This document shows, piece by piece, positions 32,991 to 44,084 of a DNA stretch of 64,000 nt. The DNA is taken from assembly GCF_036588685.1 (NCBI RefSeq), contig NC_086386.1:33843883-33907882 (forward strand), given 5' to 3'. Within the stretch, counting starts at the first letter, position 1, and every line of letters begins with the position of its first letter. Below the pieces are notes generated by a model, which had not been told where the DNA came from, did not search any database, and worked only from the letters and a program-made list of their open reading frames with translations. Origin of the DNA: Mytilus trossulus. Lineage: Eukaryota; Mollusca; Bivalvia; Mytilida; Mytilidae. Position numbers and translations under genes: made by a program.

Positions 32991-33547
32991 AGTATAGCTT
33001 TATATTGAGGACTATTGACATAATATCAATGGTTAGTAAAGGAGGCCAGACATTTCAGCATGTGTACTTTTGTTTTATATTTTATGGTTGATTATTTTAC
33101 TCTATCTCATAGAAATTTTATAGAAATCTCCTGTCTGTTCATACACCATGTTAGTCCAACTCCTAAGTGGCTAGACAAATATTGATGAAAATTAACATGA
33201 ATATAAATTAATATTATCTGTCCAATATGTTCAGAAATTGTTTCATCCCTAACTTTAAGTTTATGATCAACACTTAAAAGTTTTGGAAAAGATTACTGCT
33301 ATTCTGGCAGAATTAACAATTTGCAATAACTGATTACTACTGTCTATAAGGAACATCTTATCTTTATATACAGTTTGATTGATTAAAATACACGGAGGTT
33401 GTTCATGATTAGCTGTGTAACCGCAGCTACTTCATGATGAGACATTGTCATCCAAACATTATCACATGATGATGATCTTGTTTACATACTTCATTGTTTG
33501 GTTTCAGTATCGGGTCTGTTTCCCAATTACTTAAACTTAATGATATG

Positions 33548-33906
33548 TCAACAATATTTTGTATGTGGTATGTATGTCTTGCTTGTTATATGGCCTTGAT
33601 CACATTTTCTAGATCAGGTGGTTATGTTAAGTGTTCAGTCTTTTCCTCTGTAACTACTCATGACACATCAACAATATTTTGTATATATGTCTTGCTTGTT
33701 TTATGGCCTTGATCACATTTTCTAGATCAGGTGGTTATGTTAAGTGTTCAGTCTTTTCCTCTGTAACTACTCATGACACATCAACAATATTTTGTATGTA
33801 TGTCTTGCTTGTTATATGGCCTTGATCACATTTTCTAGATCAGGTGGTTATGTTAAGTGTTCAGTCTTTTCCTCTGTAACTTCTCATGACACATCAACAA
33901 TATTTA
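33548..33906 (+). repeat. 113-120 bp tandem repeat, about 3 units
   Basis: TCAACAATATTTTGTATGT recurs at 33548, 33668, 33781 and (truncated) 33894; the units contain GATCACATTTTCTAGATCAG. Nearly identical, so young. Possibly a homogenised subfamily of the 32180-32990 repeat. Confidence 0.9.
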
Positions 33907-34226
33907 AGTATTGGGATTGGTTTCTAAGTTTGACATGACTTGTATTATTTTGCCTTCCCTCAGTTTCCTATTCTAAGGGTTAAGGTTATAGGTAGAGGTC
34001 TGTTCATAAAATCTCAAATTTAAACTTGAACTCATTCTCATTCTTCAGTTTCAGTAGACCAACAAGTTTTCAGGCTGAGGTTAATTACTCATGTGATCCA
34101 CAAGACAACAGAGTGTATGTCAAATCTTAATGTCTCCTTATTTGGAGAGTTTGGTGTGGTAAGCAGATCTTTCATTGTTACCGTAAAATTCATGGCAGTT
34201 TTTTTTTTAAGTATGAGGATGACCAA

Positions 34227-34240
34227 GATCAAACATATTG
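34227..34240. repeat. LINE target-site duplication, left copy
   Basis: GATCAAACATATTG here is repeated exactly at 41461-41474, directly after the poly(A) tail. It extends to 16 bp if AA is counted. Confidence 0.95.
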
Positions 34241-34731
34241 AATTATCGCCCCTGTAATGGATGCGCCCATGATATTTTTATAAGAGTTAGTTTTTGAGGC
34301 ATTTATACTGTTGAGAGGGGCAGAGACACATATGTATGTGTTAGATATGTTTATGTGCAGTTAATGCAGTGCGTGTAAAAACAATACAGTACAAAAAACG
34401 ATATAATTTACGATTTTCAATGATATTCCCAATCGCTATGATGCCAATGTTACATGTACACTATCGTGACTATTGAAAGTGTTTTTGTAATTTACGCTTG
34501 ACTTTTTTGACTACTTGATATGAATTATAGAATTCACATAACTTTGAGAAACGAACCATATATATCTAGACTAAACTCCGGTGTCGTACATAGATGAACA
34601 ATACTGTATACATGTAGTAGCAACTGTTTACATGTAGTTTCAAGTGTGTGAAAATATTTGAAAGTAAGCAACCTAATATAGCATCTTTTCATACAATTTA
34701 AAGAATATCCAAATTACATATTAATATTAAT

Positions 34732-35496
34732 ATGGCATCAGCTGACTTTAAAGAGCTCAAAAGCCTCATAATGGGAGTTGATAAAAAAGTAAGTGACTTT
34801 TCACAGCAACTTAAAAAAGTTGAACATAATTTAACAGGCATGATCAATGAAGTGAAAACTGACGTTAATGTACTGAAAACAAAATACGATGAATCTCAGG
34901 TAGAAATAACCACTTTGAGACGAGATTTCACAGAGTTGGAACAGGGTGTTGCAGGTATGGATCTGCAAATACAAGCAATTGAAGGTGAAAAATTACAAAA
35001 ACAAAAATATGAGCTTCAAACCCAGATGAATGAGTTAAAGGATCAGGTTACAATGCTTGAAAAGCACGAAAGAAAATATAATGTTATGATTTATGGTATT
35101 GATGACAGTAATGCAGACGAGAATATCTATTCTGTTACTCGTCAGTTGTTTAGCGAAAATTTAAAAATTGAACAGAGAAAAGCAAATGCCATTCCAATTG
35201 CTAATGCTCACCGCGTACCAACAAGGGGTAGTGGACCCAAACCAATTATTGTTCGATTAATCCACTATGGAGATAAACAACTCATTATGTCCAGTGCCCA
35301 CAATTTAAAAGGTAGTCAAATTCGTATTCTAGATGATCTACCCGTATCCATGAAAGAGGAAAGATTCCTTCTGTCTCACGTAGCCTACAAAATACGCAAA
35401 AAAGAAAAATTGCAAACACGTATTCGAGATGTCGGGGCACATATGACACTTGAAACCCGTAAAAATAGAGGGGAACCATGGAGCACAAGAGAATGA
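34732..35496 (+). CDS. LINE ORF1 protein (coiled-coil, RRM-like)
   Basis: 254 codons from ATG (TAATATGGC context). Residues about 5-115 are heptad-rich and predicted as a long coiled coil (QQLKKVEHNLTGMI, EKLQKQKYELQTQMNELK). From about 118, YNVMIYGIDDSNADEN and KPIIVRLIHYGDKQLIM resemble the RRM-like and C-terminal RNA-binding parts of L1/Tx1 ORF1 proteins, which trimerise and bind element RNA. No zinc knuckle is seen. It precedes ORF2 on the same strand, as expected for this clade. Confidence 0.85.
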   Translation: MASADFKELKSLIMGVDKKVSDFSQQLKKVEHNLTGMINEVKTDVNVLKTKYDESQVEITTLRRDFTELEQGVAGMDLQIQAIEGEKLQKQKYELQTQMNELKDQVTMLEKHERKYNVMIYGIDDSNADENIYSVTRQLFSENLKIEQRKANAIPIANAHRVPTRGSGPKPIIVRLIHYGDKQLIMSSAHNLKGSQIRILDDLPVSMKEERFLLSHVAYKIRKKEKLQTRIRDVGAHMTLETRKNRGEPWSTRE

Positions 35497-37436
35497 TCAG
35501 CAATACAAAACAATATACCTTTTTCTAATAATTTACATGTCTTTATACAAAATTTTACTTGTAAAACAATAAGCCATTGCCATAGTTATTTGTTTAAATA
35601 CATACATGTACATGTATAACCTTTTTCTTCATCATATTTTCACAGATACCATTAATAAATTGATACCAAATTGTAAGTATAGAACAGGGAATTTCATTCC
35701 AGCTTTATAATCTATTTATGCAAATACTTAATTTTTGGTTTGTGTTTTTTTTAATTTATTTTTTATTTGTTATTTGCTTTTTATTACTTTAGTTTTGCTT
35801 GTTCTCTATGCTTTCTTGCATGATTATCTGCAATATATTGGCAGACACATATCAATGTAAATGCTAATTCTGATCTATATATACATATACTCATTTTCCA
35901 ATTTACTGAGTTAAAATTTTTGCCTTTATTATTCATTTATATGTTTATTCTCTGCTGCTTATACATGCATAGTTATTTATAATTTTGCTATTGCTAGTTA
36001 TATTTACTTTTATTCTGAACTGCTATAATGTGCTTAATGCTGTGGTTGCTATATGGTTTATTTTATTTTATCAAATACAGACTGACACAAATGAGTTGAA
36101 GTTAGAATATGTAAAGTACAGACCACTTTTAAAGTGATGTTTATTTCATATTTAAGAATGAGACGCTTGTTTAAAATTATCTTTCCTTGGTTGTGTTTAT
36201 GGTACATGTACATTATAATGAAATGACTTTACTGTAGTAAGTTTTACACAATCTTTGCTGAAACTTACTCATTAATAAGATATGCATACACACACTCAGA
36301 ATGTGTAGTCTGTGTTTGACTGTTAGATAGTTTTGTTAGTTTTCAAGATATATTGATCATGCGTTAATTTGATTTACACTGTGATACAAAAGTTTTGCTA
36401 CATATATATAGTGACACAACATTTGAAGTCAGTCAGAGTTTTTAAGTTTTTGAAATCATCTCTCAACTACGCACTGCTCTTTTAAGCAAGAAATATTAAT
36501 ATTTAGATAAATCTTATATATTTACAACTGCACCTCATAATATCATAAAGAATATTGATCTTTAATGGTACAAATGTATCAGAGATATATTGAGTATAAA
36601 ACATCTCTGCCTTCTTAAATAGACATAGGATTATATAAATCTGTGTATTTGACTTGGGAGTTTTAATACATATATACAAAGGACAAACATAGAAATTCCA
36701 ATATCTACATGTAGTCAATTGAACAACTCTGACAGTCTTGAAATATTGTACATAATAGGCTTATTTAGAATGCATCTAATAGTTCATTTAACTAAAACTG
36801 TTTTTCAAAATGAATGAACGCGTTATAAAGACAACATCTTATGATAAAAATATTGACAAATCTGACTGGATCAGATTTGAAGGCAGAACAATGGACATTT
36901 GTATACTTGTGCTTCTTGTGTGATCTTTTCTTTTTTGCCATAACCACATATAATGGAAAAGTATCTGTGTGTGTTCGAAAGAATGACAGTAAGAAAATTA
37001 AATGTAATATGAAATTATAGGAATGAAATAATCTTTCAAAATATGTACATAACATGAACTATACAGATATTCACTGTTGGGTGCTCAAATTAAATTTCCA
37101 TCTGAATCCAATGTATTTATTGAAATTTCTTCTGAGTTATCTCCCATAGACCATTTAGAGTGACTATCCTATACAACAACAGTGAATGTCTCAGAGTGCA
37201 AATTTAGTATTTGATTTTAATGTTGGACTTTGTCTTGCTATTGTATTTTATGTTTTCTTATATATGTATTTATTGTAAATTACAAATATGTCTTAAGGTT
37301 TCACAGATCTGGAAAAACTATACAGTTTTAAAGGAAAAGAACTTCAAAAGTCCCTTGATTTCACAAATTTCATGGTATATTTATGTATACTCACTAATCA
37401 TTAGAGTTATAAATATTGATAAAGCTAAACGCATGC
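35497..37436 (+). other. Unusually long inter-ORF spacer of the LINE
   Basis: About 1.94 kb of AT-rich DNA between ORF1 and ORF2. No frame resembles a known domain; the short frames on both strands (60-87 codons) look random. L1-clade spacers are usually far shorter. I found no clear nested element with inverted ends. Confidence 0.6.
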
Positions 37437-40400
37437 ATGAAGGGTGATATTCTTAAAATAATTTCTTATAATTGTCAAGGTCTGTATACAAAGGAGAAAC
37501 GGAGAGATGTTTTGAACTATTTAAAGTCGAAGAATTTTAATATATATTGTCTTCAGGACACACATTTTACAGAACAAGATGAACTAAATATTAAAAATCA
37601 GTGGAAGGGAGAATGCCTTTTCAATTCATTTACATCCAATCAGAGAGGGGTGGCCATCTTTTTTAATGAAAACTTTGATCTTCAAATTCACAAAGTTAAA
37701 AAAGATGAGGGTGGAAATCTTCTTGGATTGGACATTACAATTGAAGAACAAAGAATTACTTTAGTAAATATTTATGGGCCAAATGTAGACACTCCTTGCT
37801 TTTATCAAAAGGTGGCTGACATTATTGAGGAATTTGATAACCAATCTTGTATTCTTTGTGGAGATTTTAACCTCATTCAAAGTTTTAATCTTGATACCCA
37901 TAATTATGTTAATATCAACAACCCAAAGTCTAGAGAAAAAGTATTACAGCTAATGGAAGACTTTAATCTAGTTGATCCATTTAGAGAATTATACCCCAAT
38001 CTGAAAAGATTTACTTGGAGGAAAAAAAAACCCTTTAAACAATCTCGTTTAGATTTTTTTCTGATTTCTGATAATATTTTTCACTTTGTTAATGATGTTA
38101 AAATTGATAATAGTTACAGGTCTGATCATTCACCTGTGGTCTTTTCTTTCAAGATTAATGAATTTATAAAAGGCAGAGGCCTTTGGAAGTTTAATAATTC
38201 TCTTCTTCATGATACTGACTATGTTAAAGAGATAAAAAACCTCATAAATATAGTAAAAGAACAATATGCCGTCAAGATATATAGAGATGAAAATTTACAA
38301 AATATTGACAACTCTGAAATTGAATTTACTGTTGATGACCAGTTATTTTTAGAAACTCTACTCACAGAAATACGTGGCAAAACTATTTCATATGCCTCTT
38401 ATAAAAAAAAGGCGGGTATAAAAATTGAAAATGAAATTATTTCAAAATTAAAACAATTAGAAGAAAATGCTCTAACAGTAGAAAATCTGGAAGAGATTGA
38501 TCAGAAAAAAGCAGAACTTAAAATGTATAGACAAAAGAAGGTTCAGGGACAATATGTTAGGTCAAGAAGTCAGTGGATTGAAGAAGGAGAAAAACCTACA
38601 AATTTTTTTTTAAATCTAGAGACTAGAAATTATATTAATAAGACTATTCAAAAACTTACTTTAGAAAATGGTGTTATAGTGGAGGAACAAAAAGAAATCT
38701 TAAATCAGACAAAGGTGTTTTATGAAAAACTTTATAGAAAACAAGATTGTTTAAAAAAGGTTGATTTAACACGGGAATGTTGTTATGACGAGATACCAAA
38801 GCTTAGCGAGGATGAAAAGCAATTATTGGAGGGAAATATTATTTTTTCTGAATTAACTGCAGCATTAAAGAGGATGAAAAATAACAAAAGTCCTGGATCT
38901 GATGGTTACACTGCAGAATTTTTTAAATTTTTTTGGATTGATATTGGTAAATTTGTCCTTAGATCTATAAATTTTGGGTATGGGAAGGGCCAAATGTCTG
39001 TCACCCAGAGGCAGGGAGTGATTACATGTATTCCAAAAGATGGTAAACCAAAACAATTTCTTAAAAATTGGAGACCTATTACTTTACTTAATTCTACATA
39101 TAAATTGGCATCAAGCTGTATAGCAGAGAGAATAAAATCTGTTTTGTCAAAATTAATAAGCTCGGATCAAACTGGTTTTGTTCCAGGTAGATATATAGGC
39201 GAAAATTGTCGATTGATATATGATATTCTACATTTTACTGAAGAAAATAATATTCCAGGAATTCTCCTGCTGATTGATTTTGAGAAGGCATTTGATTCCA
39301 TATCTTGGTCATTTCTTTATGATACATTAAGATATTTTAATTTTGGTGAATCTGTTATATCCTGGGTTAAAACCTTCTATAACAATATAACAGCTGCGGT
39401 GACACAAAACTGCTGTCTGTCAGAATTCTTCACTATAGAGAGAGGCTGTAGACAGGGAGATCCTTTATCCCCTTATATTTTCTTGCTATGTGCAGAAATA
39501 TTAGGCATTTTGGTAAGAAATAGTAAGGAGATAAAGGGTATTACTATAGATGATACAGAGTTTGTACTTTCTCAATATGCAGATGATACATCCTTGATAT
39601 TAGATGGCTCGCCAGAATCGCTCGATGCATCTCTTCGTGTTCTCCAATTGTATGCTGAAATCTCGGGACTTAAGATAAATATAGAAAAAACAAGTGTTAT
39701 TTGGATAGGTAGCAAAAAACATAGTCAGGATCAAATTTGTGTAAAGTGGGGATTGAAATGGGGCTCCAGTACATTTAAACTACTTGGAATTACTTTTTCA
39801 GTCGACCTAGATAGAATGATTAATTTAAATTATAGACCAGTTTTAGATAATATAGACAACACTTTGAAAAAATGGTCAAAACAGTATCTCACCCCCTTTG
39901 GAAAGATTACCATTTTAAAAACTTTGGTCATAGCTAAATTAAATCATCTGTTTCTATCTATCCCTAGTCCAGATGAGAATATGTTACTTAATTTAACAAA
40001 TAAAATGTATGCTTTTATCTGGGATAATAAACCAGATAAGGTCAAGCGAGATCTTTTATGTCAAGATTATTATAAGGGTGGTTTAAAAATGCTAAATTTA
40101 AAAGCATTTATACAGGGACTAAAACTTACATGGGTGAGACGTTTGTATAATTCGAATTCAAAGTGGGTGAGATTAGTCTCTATTGTGGAGCAAATAAATT
40201 TTATTGAAATAAGTTATATTGGGCCTATTAAAAGGTCATCAAATAAATTTTGGCAAGAAGTTTTTGATGCTTGGAAAACCCTTAATCAAATTAGAAAACC
40301 AAGATGTATTGATGAAATTCTATCTTATTCTTTATGGGAGGTAGAAAACTTTAAAATTGGTGGTTCAAGAGTCTACTATAAAAACTGGGCAAATGCGGGA

Positions 40401-41219
40401 ATTTGGACAGTGCAAGATTTGTTAGATGACCAGGGCAAAGTTATGTCATTTCAAAATTTCCAACAATTATATCAATTTAGGCCAAATATTTTACATTATT
40501 ATGGAATAGCACACTCGCTTAATGAGTGGTTAAACACGATAAATATTGAAGTAAACGAGAGAAAAATTCATGCAATAATACCTTTTAACATAAGTATCTT
40601 TTTTGAATCAAAAAAAGGTTCAAAAGACATGTACAACATATTGAATGAAAAATATATTACATTTGCTGCAAAGGAAAAATGGGAGAACCATCTTAATATG
40701 ACTGGTATTAACTGGAAAAAAATACACACTTCGTGTACAAAATATAGTAAAAGCACTAAGCTTAGCTGGTTCCAATATAGAATTATCCATAGAATTTTGG
40801 GAACTAATTCACTACTTTACAAGATGAAAATAAATAGTAACAACATGTGTACATTTTGTAAAGAAGGACCAGAGACCATAGAACATTTATTTTGGAGCTG
40901 TCCGATGGTCGCCAGTCTCTGGCATGCACTAAACATTTGGATTTTTGAAATGACAAATATTGAACTGCCTTTGAATATTATGATTATTTTTTTTGGTATC
41001 TTAGAAAATGTTAAATTGAATTTTGTTAAAAATAAGATTATTCTTTTTTCAAAATACTACATCTACCGAACAAAACTACAAGAAGTTTTGCCAAATTTAA
41101 ATGCTTTAAAAAACTATTTAAAGGAACACTTGAATTTAGAAAAATACATTTCATTTAAAAACCTCTCTGTAGAGGAATATAACAAATACTGGAGTCCCTG
41201 GGCCCCTATCATAGAATAA
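37437..41219 (+). CDS. LINE ORF2: AP endonuclease, reverse transcriptase
   Basis: 1260 codons from the ATG at 37437 (MKGDILKIISYNCQG). The frame is open seven codons further upstream, from a TTG. Residues about 5-235 are an APE-type endonuclease (ISYNCQG, LQDTHF, VNIYGPN, CGDFNLI, SYRSDHSPVVFSF). The reverse transcriptase is about 470-770 (NNKSPGSDGYTAEFF, NWRPITLLNSTYKL, LIDFEKAFDSISW, GCRQGDPLSPYIF, and the catalytic YADD at about 714-717). The C-terminal cysteine-histidine knuckle is about 1137-1155 (CTFCKEGPETIEHLFWSC). No RNase H is seen. The order fits the L1/Tx1 clade, which copies itself by target-primed reverse transcription. All key motifs are intact. Confidence 0.95.
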   Translation: MKGDILKIISYNCQGLYTKEKRRDVLNYLKSKNFNIYCLQDTHFTEQDELNIKNQWKGECLFNSFTSNQRGVAIFFNENFDLQIHKVKKDEGGNLLGLDITIEEQRITLVNIYGPNVDTPCFYQKVADIIEEFDNQSCILCGDFNLIQSFNLDTHNYVNINNPKSREKVLQLMEDFNLVDPFRELYPNLKRFTWRKKKPFKQSRLDFFLISDNIFHFVNDVKIDNSYRSDHSPVVFSFKINEFIKGRGLWKFNNSLLHDTDYVKEIKNLINIVKEQYAVKIYRDENLQNIDNSEIEFTVDDQLFLETLLTEIRGKTISYASYKKKAGIKIENEIISKLKQLEENALTVENLEEIDQKKAELKMYRQKKVQGQYVRSRSQWIEEGEKPTNFFLNLETRNYINKTIQKLTLENGVIVEEQKEILNQTKVFYEKLYRKQDCLKKVDLTRECCYDEIPKLSEDEKQLLEGNIIFSELTAALKRMKNNKSPGSDGYTAEFFKFFWIDIGKFVLRSINFGYGKGQMSVTQRQGVITCIPKDGKPKQFLKNWRPITLLNSTYKLASSCIAERIKSVLSKLISSDQTGFVPGRYIGENCRLIYDILHFTEENNIPGILLLIDFEKAFDSISWSFLYDTLRYFNFGESVISWVKTFYNNITAAVTQNCCLSEFFTIERGCRQGDPLSPYIFLLCAEILGILVRNSKEIKGITIDDTEFVLSQYADDTSLILDGSPESLDASLRVLQLYAEISGLKINIEKTSVIWIGSKKHSQDQICVKWGLKWGSSTFKLLGITFSVDLDRMINLNYRPVLDNIDNTLKKWSKQYLTPFGKITILKTLVIAKLNHLFLSIPSPDENMLLNLTNKMYAFIWDNKPDKVKRDLLCQDYYKGGLKMLNLKAFIQGLKLTWVRRLYNSNSKWVRLVSIVEQINFIEISYIGPIKRSSNKFWQEVFDAWKTLNQIRKPRCIDEILSYSLWEVENFKIGGSRVYYKNWANAGIWTVQDLLDDQGKVMSFQNFQQLYQFRPNILHYYGIAHSLNEWLNTINIEVNERKIHAIIPFNISIFFESKKGSKDMYNILNEKYITFAAKEKWENHLNMTGINWKKIHTSCTKYSKSTKLSWFQYRIIHRILGTNSLLYKMKINSNNMCTFCKEGPETIEHLFWSCPMVASLWHALNIWIFEMTNIELPLNIMIIFFGILENVKLNFVKNKIILFSKYYIYRTKLQEVLPNLNALKNYLKEHLNLEKYISFKNLSVEEYNKYWSPWAPIIE

Positions 41220-41460
41220 ATAATAAATGTTAAAATTTGATTGAAACACCACTTATGCATATCGCAAGAACAAGTAAGACTTCAATGTTATAAGATATTT
41301 ATTTATTTTCAAGCTACTATTGCACCACCATATATATTCAATTGTTGTTTTATTATATAAAACTTCTTTTGTGTTAAAATGCCATTCTGTACACCTTTGT
41401 TCATACATGTTGTGCTAGTCTATTTGTTACAATAAAGAAAATTCATTATAAAAAAAAAAA

Positions 41461-41474
41461 GATCAAACATATTG
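41461..41474. repeat. LINE target-site duplication, right copy
   Basis: GATCAAACATATTG, identical to 34227-34240. Confidence 0.95.
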
Positions 41475-44084
41475 TTGAAGACTGTATGTTGCCCTCAAGT
41501 GGAGCTTTTCAGATCATTGTCACTGATGACTTGGTTAAGCGTGTTTTTATCAGAATCCAGTTTTATTCTCCTTGCTGAAGACTTTTCATTGTTCCTAATG
41601 TTTGAATTTTAAGAAAGTACCCATGACTAGTTTAACATTCACATATTACATTCTGTTTAATAAGCAAGATCTCAGTTTGATTTTGATATTCATGAATTAG
41701 CAATGTGCACAAACATAAGGTTTTGTCATGTTACAAATAAAATAATCTCTTCAAACTGATCAACTGGTAAACAAATTAAGCCTATCATTATGAAAAACGT
41801 GTGACTATGAAGCAAGTGTAGTGTACTTTATTTTTTATTTGCAATTATTAGTAAGGTTAAATTAATTAGAACACTATTTTGATAAAGTATGCCTTGGATA
41901 TTAAGATTCCACCATAATGACAGTTAATAAGATATTTATTATAACTCTTTTTCATAAGGTCTGAAGGAAAAGCTATTTGTTAGATGAATGAAAAATGTAT
42001 ATATTATTTTGAAAACTTGATATGAAAGGAAACCTATCCTATTTGTTAGTATGAGAATGATTACATATTAATTAGAGTAAAATTATCTCCCTTGATATCA
42101 GTACATTATAAAACTACTAGAAATTTCAAATTCAAAGTGCAATAATTTAATTTTATCTTAAGAAAACATAACTAAAACTAAAAAGCCTAATGAAACAATG
42201 TTACTAGTAATGAGAAGTTTTGATATTTAACTCTTTCTAGAAATAGTGTGTTTGATATTGATTATTGTTACATTCTAAAGAACATAGAGTCAATCCCAGG
42301 ATCAGATGGTGACTGTATGTTTTTTACACTACGTCTGCTTCAAATTTTCAATCTTTTGCTGGCAGTAACTTTCACAAGTTGATCACTTTGTAAGTATGGT
42401 TATTTTTGCCAATACTGGCAGTAGGTACGGTAATTGGGCTTGTATAGTTCTCATTGGTACATAGTCCGTTCCCCCTTCTTCCCACAGAATTGTTGGTAGA
42501 AAAAAAAATTAGTGCACCAAAAAGGTCTTATGAAACTACAGTAATTTCAAATCATGTGTGGTCGTTTGCAGTATTTTCTAGGAAAAACCTGTATTCCATC
42601 CTCAAACAGAAGTCGAAACTGCTAGTAAATGGTTCTAGAACACTTCACAATTGTTAAAATGAGGGCTAAATCACACAAAAACAATTTAGATTGTGTATGG
42701 TTAAACAGGAAGCTTGAATAACAAGTGTATTGTGAAAGGAAAACACCTTTCAGATAAGCTCAGGAGGAAGAGGTGAGGTTTATAAATCAATAAGTAAGAT
42801 AATCTCAATGTTTTAAAACAATTTTAACAAAATACAGATGTCAATTTATTCAGATGCTTTTTATATTTAACAAGTGCAAGAGAAACAATACATTTCAATA
42901 AATAAAGATAAGTCTAATCTATATTATCCATTACAGTTATTTTCAGCACCGAAAAACATTCAAAATTTCGTTTTCTAGTGGTTTTAGAGTATCATGTGAA
43001 TTTCCATGAAATGGTTCTAGTGTAATTGATCTAAAAAAGTATTTCTTGTCTTCATTTGTCAGAAATTAAGTTTGTATACAATACAAGACATTTTATTCAA
43101 TGATTTATAAAAAGCAGTAAATATTTTCTCCCATTAAAACATTTTACATTAAAAGAATTTCATAAAAAATACTACATTGCGAAATAAATAAATAACATCA
43201 ACAAAGGAATTTGATAACAATAATTTATGAATATTTTACAAAACAGCTCAAAATATACAGATCAATGGAATAATAACATGATCATTGTCATAAATAATAA
43301 CAAAACTATAATGGCAAAGGTTCTATCTTCAAAGTTATCATTATACAACACTTTTACAATGATAATATTTGGCAAGTTATAATTACTGTCATTTTGTAAT
43401 TCAAAATTATCAGGTCTATTGGTAATTTATGTGATCTTACACAATTGTGAAAAATAATGTTATTTCACTGTGTGAATAATTATTGTTTCTGATAGTTTTT
43501 ACCAATCACAGCACTTGAAAATATACATAAGTAGCCTTAATTTCTAGCAAAGATAAAAATCAAATTTTTTTATCGCAAAATTTTTTTTTTTCTTTATATC
43601 TGGCCCCGAATTGATAATTCCTTGTTATTGTATTTTCTTCAGATTAAGTTATAAATGTGTTTTTATCTTTAAAAGCCTATTAAAGCAATATCATGAAATC
43701 AAATGGTCAAGAAATATGAAGTGCCATGCTATAGTTGTAGATATGTTTGTCATTGGAAACATGGAAAAATAGACTATTCCAAAATAATTATACAAGTCTA
43801 CAATATGAACACAAATCTTGATTAGTTAATTATAGTTATTTCCAGGAAAGACTTTTTTCCATTACAACTATTACGTGATACATATATTAGTCCAATATAA
43901 ACAGATAACTGCCAGTAGTCAGCAAGTATTTCTTATCACAATGAATATCTCAATTCAAATCCTTCATAATCGATATCTTAATTTGTCTTTCTGCCCTAAG
44001 TTCATATCACAACCCACGAGTAACTCTATCATATTGTAACATTGGTCTGTCTTTATGTCACATCCCTATATTTTAAAGGTCACA
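41475..44084. other. AT-rich convergent intergenic DNA
   Basis: Presumably includes the VPS37A 3' UTR (minus strand). No other gene is supported; the 67-codon frame at 42454 is not credible. Confidence 0.5.

Larger units (their letters stand above)
34241..41460 (+). mobile_element. Full-length L1/Tx1-like LINE with intact ORFs
   Basis: About 7.2 kb between perfect 14-bp target duplications. Order: 5' UTR (34241-34731), ORF1 (34732-35496), a long inter-ORF spacer (35497-37436), ORF2 (37437-41219), 3' UTR with AATAAA at 41431-41436, and a terminal A run (about 41450-41460). Both ORFs are undamaged. The intact target duplication and ORFs point to a recent insertion. It lies in the convergent gap between the ZFAND2B-like gene and VPS37A. 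Confidence 0.93.

Noticed and set aside
38865-40756. Minus-strand frames within LINE ORF2
   Set aside because: Antisense shadows of ORF2.
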